Assembly: GCF_030403745.1 (NCBI RefSeq)
Contig: NZ_JAQMWP010000005.1
Coordinates: forward strand, 477,513-541,512
Direction of reading: 5' to 3'
Source: Streptomyces sp. S.PB5
Lineage (GTDB): Bacteria > Actinomycetota > Actinomycetes > Streptomycetales > Streptomycetaceae
Length of the DNA: 64,000 bases
A program made the translations under genes and the position numbers. The number at the start of each line of letters is the position of its first letter. Position 1 is the stretch's first letter. This document shows, in pieces, positions 35,192 to 43,612 of this stretch. The notes under the pieces were generated by a model. It was not told where the DNA came from. It ran no database searches and worked only from the letters and a program-made list of their open reading frames with translations.

Positions 35192-35254
35192 ATGTAGCTT
35201 CGAGCCGCACTGCCCGTGCACCTGCACTGCATAACGAGGGAAGGAATCCCAACC

Positions 35255-35830
35255 ATGGCTGTAAGCCTGTCCAAGGGTGGCAACGTCTCGCTCACCAAGG
35301 AGGCTCCGGGCCTGACCGCCGTCACCGTGGGCCTGGGCTGGGACGTCCGCACCACCACCGGCACGGACTTCGACCTCGACGCGTCCGCGATCGCGGTCAA
35401 CAACCAGGGCAAGGTCTACTCCGACGCCCACTTCGTCTTCTTCAACAACAAGCAGACCCCGGACAACACCATCGTCCACACCGGTGACAACCGCACCGGT
35501 GAGGGCGCGGGCGACGACGAGGCGATCAACGTCAACCTGGCCGGCCTTCCGGCCGACATCGACAAGATCGTCTTCCCGGTCTCGATCTACGACGCGGAGA
35601 ACCGCTCGCAGAACTTCGGCCAGGTCCGCAACGCCTACATCCGCATCATCAACCAGGCCGGCGGCGCCGAGATCGCCCGCTACGACCTCTCCGAGGACGC
35701 CGCCACCGAGACCGCCATGGTCTTCGGCGAGCTCTACCGCAACGGCGCCGAGTGGAAGTTCCGCGCCGTCGGCCAGGGCTACGCCTCGGGTCTGGTGGGG
35801 ATCGCCCAGGACTTCGGCGTCAACGTCTGA
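35255..35830 (+). CDS. terD: TerD-family stress protein
   Basis: A 191-residue calcium-binding stress protein of the tellurite-resistance family. Typical segments are MAVSLSKGGNVSLTKEAPGL, VGLGWDVRTTTGTDFDLDASAI (about 30-50) with the Ca-binding DFDLDAS, the FFNNKQTPD stretch, TGDNRTGEGAGDDE, and GEIARYDLSE-like and FRAVGQGY segments. Streptomyces carry many TerD copies involved in stress and development. It stands alone here. Confidence 0.93.
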   Translation: MAVSLSKGGNVSLTKEAPGLTAVTVGLGWDVRTTTGTDFDLDASAIAVNNQGKVYSDAHFVFFNNKQTPDNTIVHTGDNRTGEGAGDDEAINVNLAGLPADIDKIVFPVSIYDAENRSQNFGQVRNAYIRIINQAGGAEIARYDLSEDAATETAMVFGELYRNGAEWKFRAVGQGYASGLVGIAQDFGVNV

Positions 35831-35876
35831 CGGACACCGCGCCACAGGAACCCCTGGCTCCGGCCGGGGGTTCCGG

Positions 35877-35998
35877 CGTTCCCGGGGGAGGGTGGCTGCG
35901 TTTCCGGGGAGGGTTCGGGCGTTTCCGGGGAGGGTTCGGGCGTTTCCGGGAGACGGTTGCTGCGTTTCCGGGAGACGGTTGCTGCGTTCCCGGCAGGG
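35877..35998. repeat. 22-bp minisatellite after terD
   Basis: Five to six copies of a 21-22-base unit beginning CGTTTCCGGG lie at about 35877, 35899, 35920, 35941, 35963 and 35985. Two variants alternate by tail, GAGGGTTCGGG and AGACGGTTGCTG. The period is not a multiple of three, so it is not coding. Confidence 0.85.
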
Positions 35999-36074
35999 GG
36001 TGCCTGTCCCCCCCCTCCCGCCAATGCCCCCGACCACACCCCACGGCCGAAGGCCCCGCGCTAAGTTGCCCCGC

Positions 36075-37025
36075 ATGATCCTCGCCCCCCTCCCCCTCAC
36101 CCCCGACCACGACATCCCGGCTCCCCTCCTCACCGAGCTCACCGCGCTGTACGCCTCCAACCGGGAGTTCCACGCGCTCAGCGGTGACTTTCCGGACCCG
36201 GACGACGTGCGCCCGGAGCAGGTGGCGGCGGCACTGGCCGACGACCTCGCGGAGCCGGACGCCGAGGTGCTGCTCGCCCGCAGCGAGGGGCGGCTCGTCG
36301 GGGTCGTGATCACCCTCGCGCACCATCCGGATCCGGCCGACCCGGACCCCTGGATCGGGCTGCTGATGGTCGACGCGAGCACCCAACGGCAGGGATACGG
36401 ACGCCGGTTGGCCTCCCTCGTCGAGGACCGTTTCCGCGAGGCCGGCCGCAGCGCCGTACGCCTCGCCGTCCTCGACGCCAACCCCGAGGGCCTCGCCTTC
36501 TGGACCTCCCTCGGCTACGAGGTGATCGACCACCGCGAGGACCGCGGGCACAGCCGCCCCTGCGCGGTCCTGCGCAAGGTGCTGCGCACACCCCGCCGAG
36601 CCGCCCGGGTCGCCGTGGTCGACCCCGAGGGCGCGGTCTTCCTCTTCCGGTACGACAACGTCGAGGCCGGCGTCCACTGGGCCCTGCCCGGCGGCGGACT
36701 GGAGGCGGACGAGAGCCCGTACGAGGGCGCCCTGCGCGAACTGCACGAAGAGACGGGCTGGACGGATCTGAAGCCGGGGCCGCTGCTCGGCGAGTGGGAG
36801 ATCGACTTCGTCTCCTCCGGCACCCCCATCCACCAGCACGAGCACATCTACGTCACCCAGGGCCCCCACCGCGACCCCGCCGGCCCCCACCTCGCCGACG
36901 CCCACGCCACCGACGGCATCCTCGGCTGGCGCTGGTGGACACGACAGGACATCACGGAGGCGCACGAACCCGTCTGGCCGTCCCAGCTCGCCCGGCTGCT
37001 CGACGCGTGGGAAGCGGGAGCCTGA
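36075..37025 (+). CDS. GNAT acetyltransferase fused to Nudix hydrolase
   Basis: A 316-residue bifunctional protein. The N-terminal GNAT domain (about 15-165) has MVDASTQRQGYGRRLASLVEDRF and ends in LGYEVIDHRED. The C-terminal Nudix domain (about 175-310) has a complete Nudix box, starting GGGLEADESPYEGALREL and ending HEETGW. It may acetylate one compound and hydrolyse a nucleoside-diphosphate derivative. ATG 36075 is chosen. It is followed five bases later by another gene, so they are co-transcribed. Confidence 0.88.
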   Translation: MILAPLPLTPDHDIPAPLLTELTALYASNREFHALSGDFPDPDDVRPEQVAAALADDLAEPDAEVLLARSEGRLVGVVITLAHHPDPADPDPWIGLLMVDASTQRQGYGRRLASLVEDRFREAGRSAVRLAVLDANPEGLAFWTSLGYEVIDHREDRGHSRPCAVLRKVLRTPRRAARVAVVDPEGAVFLFRYDNVEAGVHWALPGGGLEADESPYEGALRELHEETGWTDLKPGPLLGEWEIDFVSSGTPIHQHEHIYVTQGPHRDPAGPHLADAHATDGILGWRWWTRQDITEAHEPVWPSQLARLLDAWEAGA

Positions 37026-37030
37026 ACCCG

Positions 37031-37501
37031 ATGGAATGGACGACCCTCGCCGGCACCGGCCTCGGCGCGCTCGTCGGTGTCGGCTCGACGCTCCTCGCGG
37101 ACCGCGCCCGCTGGCGCCGCGACACGGCCGACCAGGCCCGTCAGGAACGCAAGGAGATATACGTCGCCTGCCTGACCACCTTCCGCCAGGCCCACGAGTC
37201 CATGCGCGCCGTCGCCACCGGCGACCAGCAGCGGGAGGCGGCCGCCGTCGACGCGGCCGTGAGGGAGGCGTTCCGCGAGTCGGGCTGCAACGAGGCCCGC
37301 GAGACGGCCCTGATCTGCGTACCGCCCGAGCTGGCCGCGACGATCGAGGACGCGTATCTGAGCCTGCGGGAACTGCGCGACGTGCTCGCCGCGGGCAACC
37401 CCCTCGCCTCCACCGCCTACAAGGAGGCCCGCCGCGCCCACACCCGCACGGTCACCACCGCCCGCGAGGCCATGCGCCACGACCTCACCCGCCCCACCTG
37501 A
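37031..37501 (+). CDS. Hypothetical protein with N-terminal membrane helix
   Basis: A 156-residue protein starting MEWTTLAGTGLGALVGVGSTLLADRARWRRD. One likely membrane-spanning helix is followed by a long charged helical domain rich in Ala/Arg/Glu. It starts five bases after the GNAT-Nudix stop. Function unknown. Confidence 0.65.
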   Translation: MEWTTLAGTGLGALVGVGSTLLADRARWRRDTADQARQERKEIYVACLTTFRQAHESMRAVATGDQQREAAAVDAAVREAFRESGCNEARETALICVPPELAATIEDAYLSLRELRDVLAAGNPLASTAYKEARRAHTRTVTTAREAMRHDLTRPT

Positions 37502-37524
37502 CCCGGCAGGGGGGCCGCAAAGCC

Positions 37525-37608
37525 GGTGATTGGCAGATCTGTTCCACGCTGGGTCTTGGCTCACCTGCGGTTTTGCTGTCTGAGGGTGGAACAGATCTGC
37601 CGATCACC
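37525..37608. repeat. Long inverted repeat between convergent genes
   Basis: Arms of 23 bases (37525-37547 and 37586-37608), matching at 22 positions, enclose a 38-base loop. It lies 24 bases past the stop of the plus-strand gene and 37 before that of the minus-strand peptidase. It could be a bidirectional terminator, a small-RNA structure or a relic of a miniature element. Confidence 0.8.
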
Positions 37609-37644
37609 GATCTGTCCCCTCCTCGGCCGCCCTTTCCGCCGGGT

Positions 37645-39069
37645 TCAGCGCTGCTCCGGCTTTCCCTTCCCGTACAGCCACTCCTCCCAGATGACCCCGA
37701 ACTCCTCGTCCGGCGCCTGCTTCTCCACGTATGCCGTGAAGTCGGCGGTGTCCGCGTTGCCGTGGCGGTGGGTGGCCGTCCAGCCCTGGACGATGTCGTA
37801 GAAGGTGTCGTCGCCGACGGTCTGGCGGATCTTGTGGACGACCATCGCGGCACGCTGGTAGACCGGCCCCTCGTCGGAGATGTGCGCCGCGCCGGTCGGC
37901 TTCGCCGGCGGGAAGGACCAGAGGTCCTCGTAGGTGTCCTCGCCGTGGTCGTAGAGCTCGTCGAAGGTCTCCTGGGCGCTGTCGCCGCCCGTGTCCTCCT
38001 CCCACAGCCACTCCGCGTAGGTCGCGAACCCCTCGTTGAGCCACATGTCCTGCCAGGTCCTGGGCGTGACGGAGTTCCCGAACCACTGGTGCGCGATCTC
38101 ATGGACGAGGAGCCCGGTGTCGGGGGCGCCCGGGAAGAAGGGCCGGTTCTGTGTCTCCAGTGCGTACCCGGCGTCCTCCTCGCCGCCGACGATCGCACCG
38201 GTGGAGGCGAAGGGGTACGGGCCGAAGTTGGTCTCCGCCCACTCCATGACCTCCGGCAACCGGGCCAGCACCTGCGCGCTCGCCTCCCCCTGCCCGTCGG
38301 CGACGGCCGTGTACACCGGCAGGTCACCGGCGGTGGAGCGACGGATGTCGTAGTCGCCGACGGCGAGCGTGGCGACGTAACTCGCCATCGGCTCGGTGGT
38401 GCGCCAGGTGAAGGTCCTGCGTCCCTCACCGGCGGCCCTCTCCCCCGCCGACTCCCCGTTGGACACCGCCTCCAGGCCCTCCGGCACGGTGACCTCGATG
38501 TCGTACGTCGCCTTGTCCGAGGGGTGGTGGTTGCCGGGGAACCAGGCCATGGACCCCGTCGGCTCGCCGAGCCCGACCGCGCCGTCCTCCGTGGGCAGCC
38601 AGCCCTCCTCGGAGCCGTCGGGGTCGGTGATGGTCTGCGGGGTACCGGAGTAGCGGATCCGCGCCTCGAACGTCTCACCGTCGTCGAGTTCGTCCGCCGG
38701 ACGGACGGTCAGTTCCTGTCCGTTGCGGTTCCAGCGAGCGGTCTCGCCCTCCACCGTGACCTCCTCGACGTCCAGCCCCATCAGGTCCAGGTCGAAGGCG
38801 GACAGGTCCTGGGTGGCGCGGGCGGTGAGGACCGCCGTCCCGGACAGGTGCTCGTCGTCGGGCTCGTAGTCCAGCCGCAGCGCGTAGTGGCCGACGTCGT
38901 ACCCGCCGTTGCCCGCCTTCGGGAAGTACGGGTCCCGCACACCGGAACCGCCGGGCGTGCCCTGCACACCACCGCCTCCGCTGCCGCTGCACGCCGTGAG
39001 GGCGAGGGCGAGGAGGAGGGTGAGGAGGGGCGAGGCGCAGGCCGGGACAAGGCGCACGGATCGGGACAT
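37645..39069 (-). CDS. M1-family zinc metallopeptidase lipoprotein
   Basis: A 474-residue secreted aminopeptidase-like enzyme. A signal peptide ends in the lipobox LTAC (Cys at about 27), so it is membrane-anchored outside the cell. An N-terminal beta domain is followed by the gluzincin site LLVHEIAHQWFGN (about 320) and the third ligand in NEGFATYAEWLWEE, 18 residues later. It lacks the long C-terminal helical domain of full-size PepN, as in other shortened M1 lipoproteins. ATG 39069. Confidence 0.9.
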   Translation of the reverse strand: MSRSVRLVPACASPLLTLLLALALTACSGSGGGGVQGTPGGSGVRDPYFPKAGNGGYDVGHYALRLDYEPDDEHLSGTAVLTARATQDLSAFDLDLMGLDVEEVTVEGETARWNRNGQELTVRPADELDDGETFEARIRYSGTPQTITDPDGSEEGWLPTEDGAVGLGEPTGSMAWFPGNHHPSDKATYDIEVTVPEGLEAVSNGESAGERAAGEGRRTFTWRTTEPMASYVATLAVGDYDIRRSTAGDLPVYTAVADGQGEASAQVLARLPEVMEWAETNFGPYPFASTGAIVGGEEDAGYALETQNRPFFPGAPDTGLLVHEIAHQWFGNSVTPRTWQDMWLNEGFATYAEWLWEEDTGGDSAQETFDELYDHGEDTYEDLWSFPPAKPTGAAHISDEGPVYQRAAMVVHKIRQTVGDDTFYDIVQGWTATHRHGNADTADFTAYVEKQAPDEEFGVIWEEWLYGKGKPEQR

Positions 39070-39153
39070 GACAGTGATCCTAGGGCGGGGGGGCAGGGCG
39101 GGGAGCAGCCACGACGTCCGTACCGCCTTCCCCGCCGTGACACCATCACGTAC

Positions 39154-39654
39154 GTGCTCGACATCGGCTACGCCCTCTCCAACCGCTTTCCCGACCCGCC
39201 CCAGACGGACTACCGCCGCGTGGACGTCCACGCCCTGCGCCACGACCTGTTCTGCGGTGACGTCTATCTCGCCGACACCAAGGCGGACCGGGAACTGTCC
39301 ACAGCCTGGGGATGGGTGCCGGTGCTCGACTTCGCGTGGGCGCTGTGCGACATCGTGGAACGCCTCGACCGCGACCCGGCCGGCTCCCGGGCCTCCCGCC
39401 CCCAGCACGCGGAACTCGACTTCACCGAGTCCACCGACCGCATGCTCTTCGAGCGCCGCTTCGGCTGGGTCGACATCGAGTCCGACTGGATGCCGGGTGA
39501 CGAACCGCCCCTCACCTTCTCCCACTCCGAACTCCGCCGTGAGGCCCGCGACTTCCTCCACGACCTGATCGCCGACCTGTGCGACCTGCACGAGGACCTC
39601 GCGGACAACCCGGCGATCTGGACCTTGCAGGCCCGCTTCCCCAGGGTCCGGTAG
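39154..39654 (+). CDS. Conserved hypothetical protein
   Basis: A 166-residue acidic protein starting VLDIGYALSNRFPDPPQTDYRRVDVHALRHDLFCGDVYL. It looks globular and soluble, with ELDFTESTDRMLFERRFGWVDIESDW in the middle and a helical C-terminus. GTG 39154 is the first good start, 84 bases from the divergent peptidase. I do not recognise the family; it resembles immunity or regulatory proteins only in size and acidity. Confidence 0.6.
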   Translation: MLDIGYALSNRFPDPPQTDYRRVDVHALRHDLFCGDVYLADTKADRELSTAWGWVPVLDFAWALCDIVERLDRDPAGSRASRPQHAELDFTESTDRMLFERRFGWVDIESDWMPGDEPPLTFSHSELRREARDFLHDLIADLCDLHEDLADNPAIWTLQARFPRVR

Positions 39655-39725
39655 CGACCTCAGAGTGCAGTAGCGACCCCGGAGTCCGGTAGCGACCCCG
39701 GAGCCCGACAGCGGCCCCGGAGTCC
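39646..39725. repeat. 19-bp degenerate tandem repeat
   Basis: About four copies of GTCCGGTAGCGACCCCGGA-like units begin in the last codons of the preceding gene and run through the gap between two convergent genes. No function evident. Confidence 0.75.
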
Positions 39726-39742
39726 CCCCGCCGACCGGCCCC

Positions 39743-40411
39743 TCACTCCCCGGCGGCGCTGAAACACGCCCCGCCGAACACCATCAGCTCCGCCAGTGGC
39801 AGCCCCTCAGGCAGCGCTCCCCGGGAGAGATAGGTGTACCCCGTGCTCAGTCGCCGACCATCCAGCCCGAGCGCCTCCATCACGTCGTAGTGCTGATCGT
39901 CCGCGAACACATACCGCCCGTTCTCCCCGTCCTCCGGATCGACGGGTATGCCCCGCAGGGCGGACTCCAGCACTCCGGAGTCCACGGGCTCGACCGCGAA
40001 CGGCACGAAGGCCTCGGGGTCGGCACCGACAGGGTCGGGGTACGCGAAGTCCTCGTCGTCCTCGTCGTCCTGCACGAGGTCGCCGTTCTCGTCGGTCTCG
40101 GCCGCGTCGAAGTACCCGGGATACGAGTCGTAGAAGTGCCGCTCCTCCCCGCCCTCGAACACCCGCATGTCCAGCACATCCGAGTCATGGACGTACGAGC
40201 TCAGCGTCGCCGCGCCCAGCAGTCGGCTCAGCGGTCCCGCGACGTCGATCGCATCGGTCTCGGGGTCCGGAAAGACCACCGTGCGCCCCGGCCCCGCCGG
40301 CACCGCATACCCCCGCAGCACCCCGCCGTCCCGTCCCGTCGCCCCCGCCAGCAGCGGCACCACCTCGGCGCACTCACGCGCGACCAGGACATTGCCGTAG
40401 AAGGTCCCCAC
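39743..40411 (-). CDS. Conserved hypothetical protein
   Basis: A 222-residue acidic protein starting MGTFYGNVLVARECAEVVPLLAG. It has an AAETDENGDLVQDDEDDEDFAYPDP acidic loop (about 105-130) and a C-terminal LPLAELMVFGGACFSAAGE. Soluble, no clear motif. The start is four bases from the upstream pentapeptide gene's stop, so the two form an operon. Confidence 0.65.
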   Translation of the reverse strand: MGTFYGNVLVARECAEVVPLLAGATGRDGGVLRGYAVPAGPGRTVVFPDPETDAIDVAGPLSRLLGAATLSSYVHDSDVLDMRVFEGGEERHFYDSYPGYFDAAETDENGDLVQDDEDDEDFAYPDPVGADPEAFVPFAVEPVDSGVLESALRGIPVDPEDGENGRYVFADDQHYDVMEALGLDGRRLSTGYTYLSRGALPEGLPLAELMVFGGACFSAAGE

Positions 40412-40415
40412 CCCG

Positions 40416-41138
40416 TCAGCCCTCCACCCGAATCCCCATCTGAACCGCCAACACCGGCGCCAGATCCAGCAGTTGCCCCATGCTGATCACCGCTCCCGCG
40501 AGCCGCTCGACCCCCCGCGCGACATCCACCTCCGCCGCCCCCCGCAGATCCACGTCCACCAGCGTCGCCCCGCTCAGGTCCGCCCGCTTCAGCGCACAGT
40601 CCACGAACTCCACCCGCTCCAGCCGGGCCCCGCCGAAGTCCGGCTCGACGAGGACGCAGCCCTCGAAGACGACGTCCCGCAGGGTGGCCGAGCGCAGGTT
40701 CAGGTAGTCGATCTTGCCGCCGCGGATCACGACCCGCTCAAGGGCCGCACCGTGCAACTGCACGCCCCCCAGCCGGGCATCGACCAGCTCCACGTCCCGC
40801 ACGGTCGCGTCGGACAGGTCGGTCCCCACGCCCCGCACCCCCGTGAGAACCGAGTCCAGGAAGCGCGCGTTGCGCAGCCGTGTCTCGTCCAGCGCGCACC
40901 CCGTGAGCGCGCAGTCCATGAACCGGGCCCCCGAGGCGTCCTGCCCCACGAAGTCCGCCTCGACGAACTCCACCCCGTCGTAGTCCCCGTCCGGCTCCAG
41001 CCCCCCGCCTCCGTACGGCACCAGCGGCGGCAACCGCAGCTCCGGCCGCCGCGCCCCCTTCACCCCGGGCCCGCCAGAACCACCGGACCCACCGATACCG
41101 CCGGAACCACCCGTCCCGCCTGCCGCTCTCCTCGCCAT
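40416..41138 (-). CDS. Pentapeptide-repeat protein
   Basis: A 240-residue protein. A Gly-rich N-terminus (about 1-28) is followed by roughly 30 pentapeptide-like units of the A(D/N)LXX kind, for example VEADFVGQDASGARFMDCAL and GGARLERVEFVDCALKRADL, which predict a right-handed quadrilateral beta helix. Some family members mimic DNA and protect gyrase; that is not shown here. ATG 41138 is the only good start. Confidence 0.85.
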   Translation of the reverse strand: MARRAAGGTGGSGGIGGSGGSGGPGVKGARRPELRLPPLVPYGGGGLEPDGDYDGVEFVEADFVGQDASGARFMDCALTGCALDETRLRNARFLDSVLTGVRGVGTDLSDATVRDVELVDARLGGVQLHGAALERVVIRGGKIDYLNLRSATLRDVVFEGCVLVEPDFGGARLERVEFVDCALKRADLSGATLVDVDLRGAAEVDVARGVERLAGAVISMGQLLDLAPVLAVQMGIRVEG

Positions 41139-41273
41139 GCCCCCATGCTGCACCCCACCACTGACAACGCCCCGGGACAAACGTCCTGACCTGCGAAGAC
41201 ACCCCCGATGTCACACTCGGCCCCCCTCGACCCGTCGTACTCACGAAGGCGGCCCGGCACGGAAACCCGCCAC

Positions 41274-41312
41274 GGAAAGCCACCCCGGAAAGCCACCCCG
41301 GAAAGCCACTCC
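41274..41312. repeat. 13-bp tandem repeat
   Basis: Three copies of GGAAAGCCACCCC-type units lie upstream of the FAD oxidoreductase gene. No function evident. Confidence 0.75.
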
Positions 41313-41353
41313 GGCAACCCACCACGCAAGCGACCCGAGGGAGACCCCCAGCC

Positions 41354-42514
41354 ATGCACCGCATCACCGTCATCGGCGGCGGCTTCGCCGGACTCACCGC
41401 GGCCATCACCGCCGCCGAGGCGGGCGCCAAGGTCACCATGCATGAGGCCCACCACACGCTCGGCGGCCGCGCGAGGACCGCCGAAGGCCCGTACCGGACG
41501 AACGACGGCCCGCACGCCCTCTACAACGGCGGCCCGCACTGGTCCTGGCTCAAGCAGCGCGACCTCATCGGCCCCCTCGCCCCGCTCCCCGCCCTGGAGG
41601 CCGCCCGCCTGCGCCTCAAACACCACGACACCCTGCGCCGCACCCCGCCCTTCGCGATGCTCAAACTGCTGCGCCCCGGCCTCCCCCAGGCCCCCGTCGA
41701 CACCGACTTCCTGACCTGGGCCACCGACATCGCCGGCGAGGAGGGCGCCCGAGCGGCCGCTCACTACTCCGCCGTCGCCCTCTTCCACCACGACCCCGGC
41801 GCCCTGTCCGCCGCGTTCGTCCAGGAACGCCTGCGCCGCGCCACCAAGCTGCCGCCCGAGGCGCACTACCCGCGCGGCGGCTGGGCCACCGTCATCGACC
41901 GCATGGCCGCCCGGGCCTGGAACCTCGGCGTACGGATGGAGACCCTGTCGCGGATCGACGTGCTCCCCACCGACACCCCCGTAGTGGTCGCCACCTCCCT
42001 CGACGCCGCCCGCCGTCTCCTCGCCGACGACTCCCTCACCTGGAACAGCGGCCGGACCACCCTCATCGACCTCGCCCTGCGCACTCGCCGCGGCGACGCC
42101 TTCGCCGTCTCCGACCTAGACGCCCCCGGCTGGATCGAACGCTTCACCGCCCAGGACCGCACCCTCGCCCCCGCCGGCGAACAGCTGATCCAGGGCCAGA
42201 TCCCCATCGCCCCGCACGAGTCGAAGGCCGACGGCATCGCCCGCGCCGAACACCTCCTCGACCTCGCCTACGACGGCTGGCGCGACCGCGTCACCTGGCG
42301 CCGCGACTCCGTCGCAAACGGCCGTACCGGCGCCGTCGACCTCCCCGGCACCAGCTGGCGCGACCGCCCCGCCATCGACCGCGGCGACGGCGTCTACCTC
42401 GCCGGCGACCAGGTCGCCGCCCCCGGCGTCCTGTCCGAGGTCTCCTTCAACAGCGCCCTCACCGCCGTATCGCTGGCACTCGGCCGGTACGCACTTGACC
42501 TCAAGCATGCTTGA
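41354..42514 (+). CDS. FAD-dependent amine oxidase/desaturase-like protein
   Basis: A 386-residue flavoprotein. The N-terminal dinucleotide fold HRITVIGGGFAGLTAAITAAEAG (2-24), LGGRAR (about 37) and the C-terminal GDGVYLAGDQVAAPG (about 345) are those of phytoene desaturase/amine-oxidase-type enzymes. Substrate unknown. Its last codons contain the SoxR box of the next gene. Confidence 0.82.
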   Translation: MHRITVIGGGFAGLTAAITAAEAGAKVTMHEAHHTLGGRARTAEGPYRTNDGPHALYNGGPHWSWLKQRDLIGPLAPLPALEAARLRLKHHDTLRRTPPFAMLKLLRPGLPQAPVDTDFLTWATDIAGEEGARAAAHYSAVALFHHDPGALSAAFVQERLRRATKLPPEAHYPRGGWATVIDRMAARAWNLGVRMETLSRIDVLPTDTPVVVATSLDAARRLLADDSLTWNSGRTTLIDLALRTRRGDAFAVSDLDAPGWIERFTAQDRTLAPAGEQLIQGQIPIAPHESKADGIARAEHLLDLAYDGWRDRVTWRRDSVANGRTGAVDLPGTSWRDRPAIDRGDGVYLAGDQVAAPGVLSEVSFNSALTAVSLALGRYALDLKHA

Positions 42515-42525
42515 GGTCGAAGAGT
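42495..42525 (+). promoter_or_regulatory. SoxR box and promoter of the quinone oxidoreductase
   Basis: A perfect 22-base palindrome at 42497-42518 has arms GACCTCAAGCA and TGCTTGAGGTC, matching the SoxR core CCTCAAG-CTTGAGG. A TTGACC -35 box begins at 42495, and AAGAGT lies 19 bases after it, the long spacing typical of MerR-family promoters. The site lies over the stop codon of the upstream gene. Confidence 0.88.
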
Positions 42526-42573
42526 GGACGCCCTGAGGACAGTTGACGAGGACAGTTGACAAGGGAGCCCGTG

Positions 42574-43554
42574 ATGCACGCCATCCGACTGCACGCCTTC
42601 GGCCCGGCCGAGAACCTCACCTACGAGGAGACCGAGGACCCCGTCCCGGGCCCCGGCCAGGTCCGTATCGCCGTCGAGGCCGCCGGCGTCCACCTCCTGG
42701 ACACCGCCATCCGCGAAGGCATGCAGGGCCCCCTGCCCGCACTCCCCGAACTGCCCACCATCCCCGGCCGCGAGGTCGCGGGCAGGGTCGAGTCCCTCGG
42801 CGAGGGCGTCGCCCACCTCTGGCTCGGCAAGCGCGTCGTCGCCCACCTCGGCTTCGCCCCCGGAGGCTACGCCGAACTCGCCGTCACCGACGTCGACCGC
42901 GTCCACGAGATACCCGCGGGCCTCGACGCCGCCGAGGCCGTCGCCATGATCGGCACGGGCCGTACGACCATGGGGATCCTGCAGTTCGCCGAGCTCGGCC
43001 CCGACTCGGTCGCCGTGATCCCGGCCGCCGCCGGCGGCATCGGCACCCTCCTCGTGCAGTACGCCAAGAACGCCGGCGCCACCGTCATCGGCCTGGCCGG
43101 CGGCCCCGAGAAGGTCGCCCGCGTCGAGGCCAACGGCGCCGACCTCGCCGTCGACTACAAGGACCCGTCCTGGCCGGACAAGGTCCGCGCCCACCTCGGC
43201 GGACGCCGGGCCACCGTCGTCTTCGACGGCGTCGGCGGCGAGGCGGCCCGCCACAGCACCGAACTCCTCGGCCCCGGCGGCAGACACATCGTCTTCGGCT
43301 GGTCCGGCGAAGGCCTCCACGACGGACAGCCCTACCTCGTCGAAGGCGTCTCCGAGCAGGTGCTCGGCCCCGTCATGATGCAGAAGGCCGGCGGCCCCGA
43401 CCCCGTCCGCACCCTCGAACTACGCGCCCTCGCCGAAGCCGCCGCAGGCCGCCTCACCCCCGCGGTCCACCGCTTCCCCCTCCCCGAGGCGGCCGCCGCC
43501 CACCGCGCCCTGGAAACCCGCGGCACCACCGGAAAGGTCGTCCTGGAACCATGA
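42574..43554 (+). CDS. NADPH:quinone oxidoreductase, zinc-type alcohol dehydrogenase fold
   Basis: A 326-residue medium-chain reductase that likely reduces quinones. It has the GroES-like domain (EAAGVHLLDTAIREG, IPGREVAGRV), the Rossmann motif VIPAAAGGIGTLLVQYAK (about 150) and no zinc-binding cysteines, as for quinone reductases. ATG 42574 has AAGGGAG seven bases upstream. The SoxR box upstream suggests induction by redox-active compounds; the SoxR-controlled oxidoreductase SCO4266 of S. coelicolor is a likely orthologue. Confidence 0.88.
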   Translation: MHAIRLHAFGPAENLTYEETEDPVPGPGQVRIAVEAAGVHLLDTAIREGMQGPLPALPELPTIPGREVAGRVESLGEGVAHLWLGKRVVAHLGFAPGGYAELAVTDVDRVHEIPAGLDAAEAVAMIGTGRTTMGILQFAELGPDSVAVIPAAAGGIGTLLVQYAKNAGATVIGLAGGPEKVARVEANGADLAVDYKDPSWPDKVRAHLGGRRATVVFDGVGGEAARHSTELLGPGGRHIVFGWSGEGLHDGQPYLVEGVSEQVLGPVMMQKAGGPDPVRTLELRALAEAAAGRLTPAVHRFPLPEAAAAHRALETRGTTGKVVLEP

Positions 43555-43612
43555 CCCGCCCGGGAGTCGCCGGCCCGAACGGACAGGGGGCGACCCGCCC
43601 GCCCCCTGTCCG

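Noticed and set aside
37036..39654. 872-residue plus-strand frame
   Set aside because: It is an antisense and out-of-frame shadow of the GNAT-side gene and the M1 peptidase; only the last 166 codons (from GTG 39154) look real.
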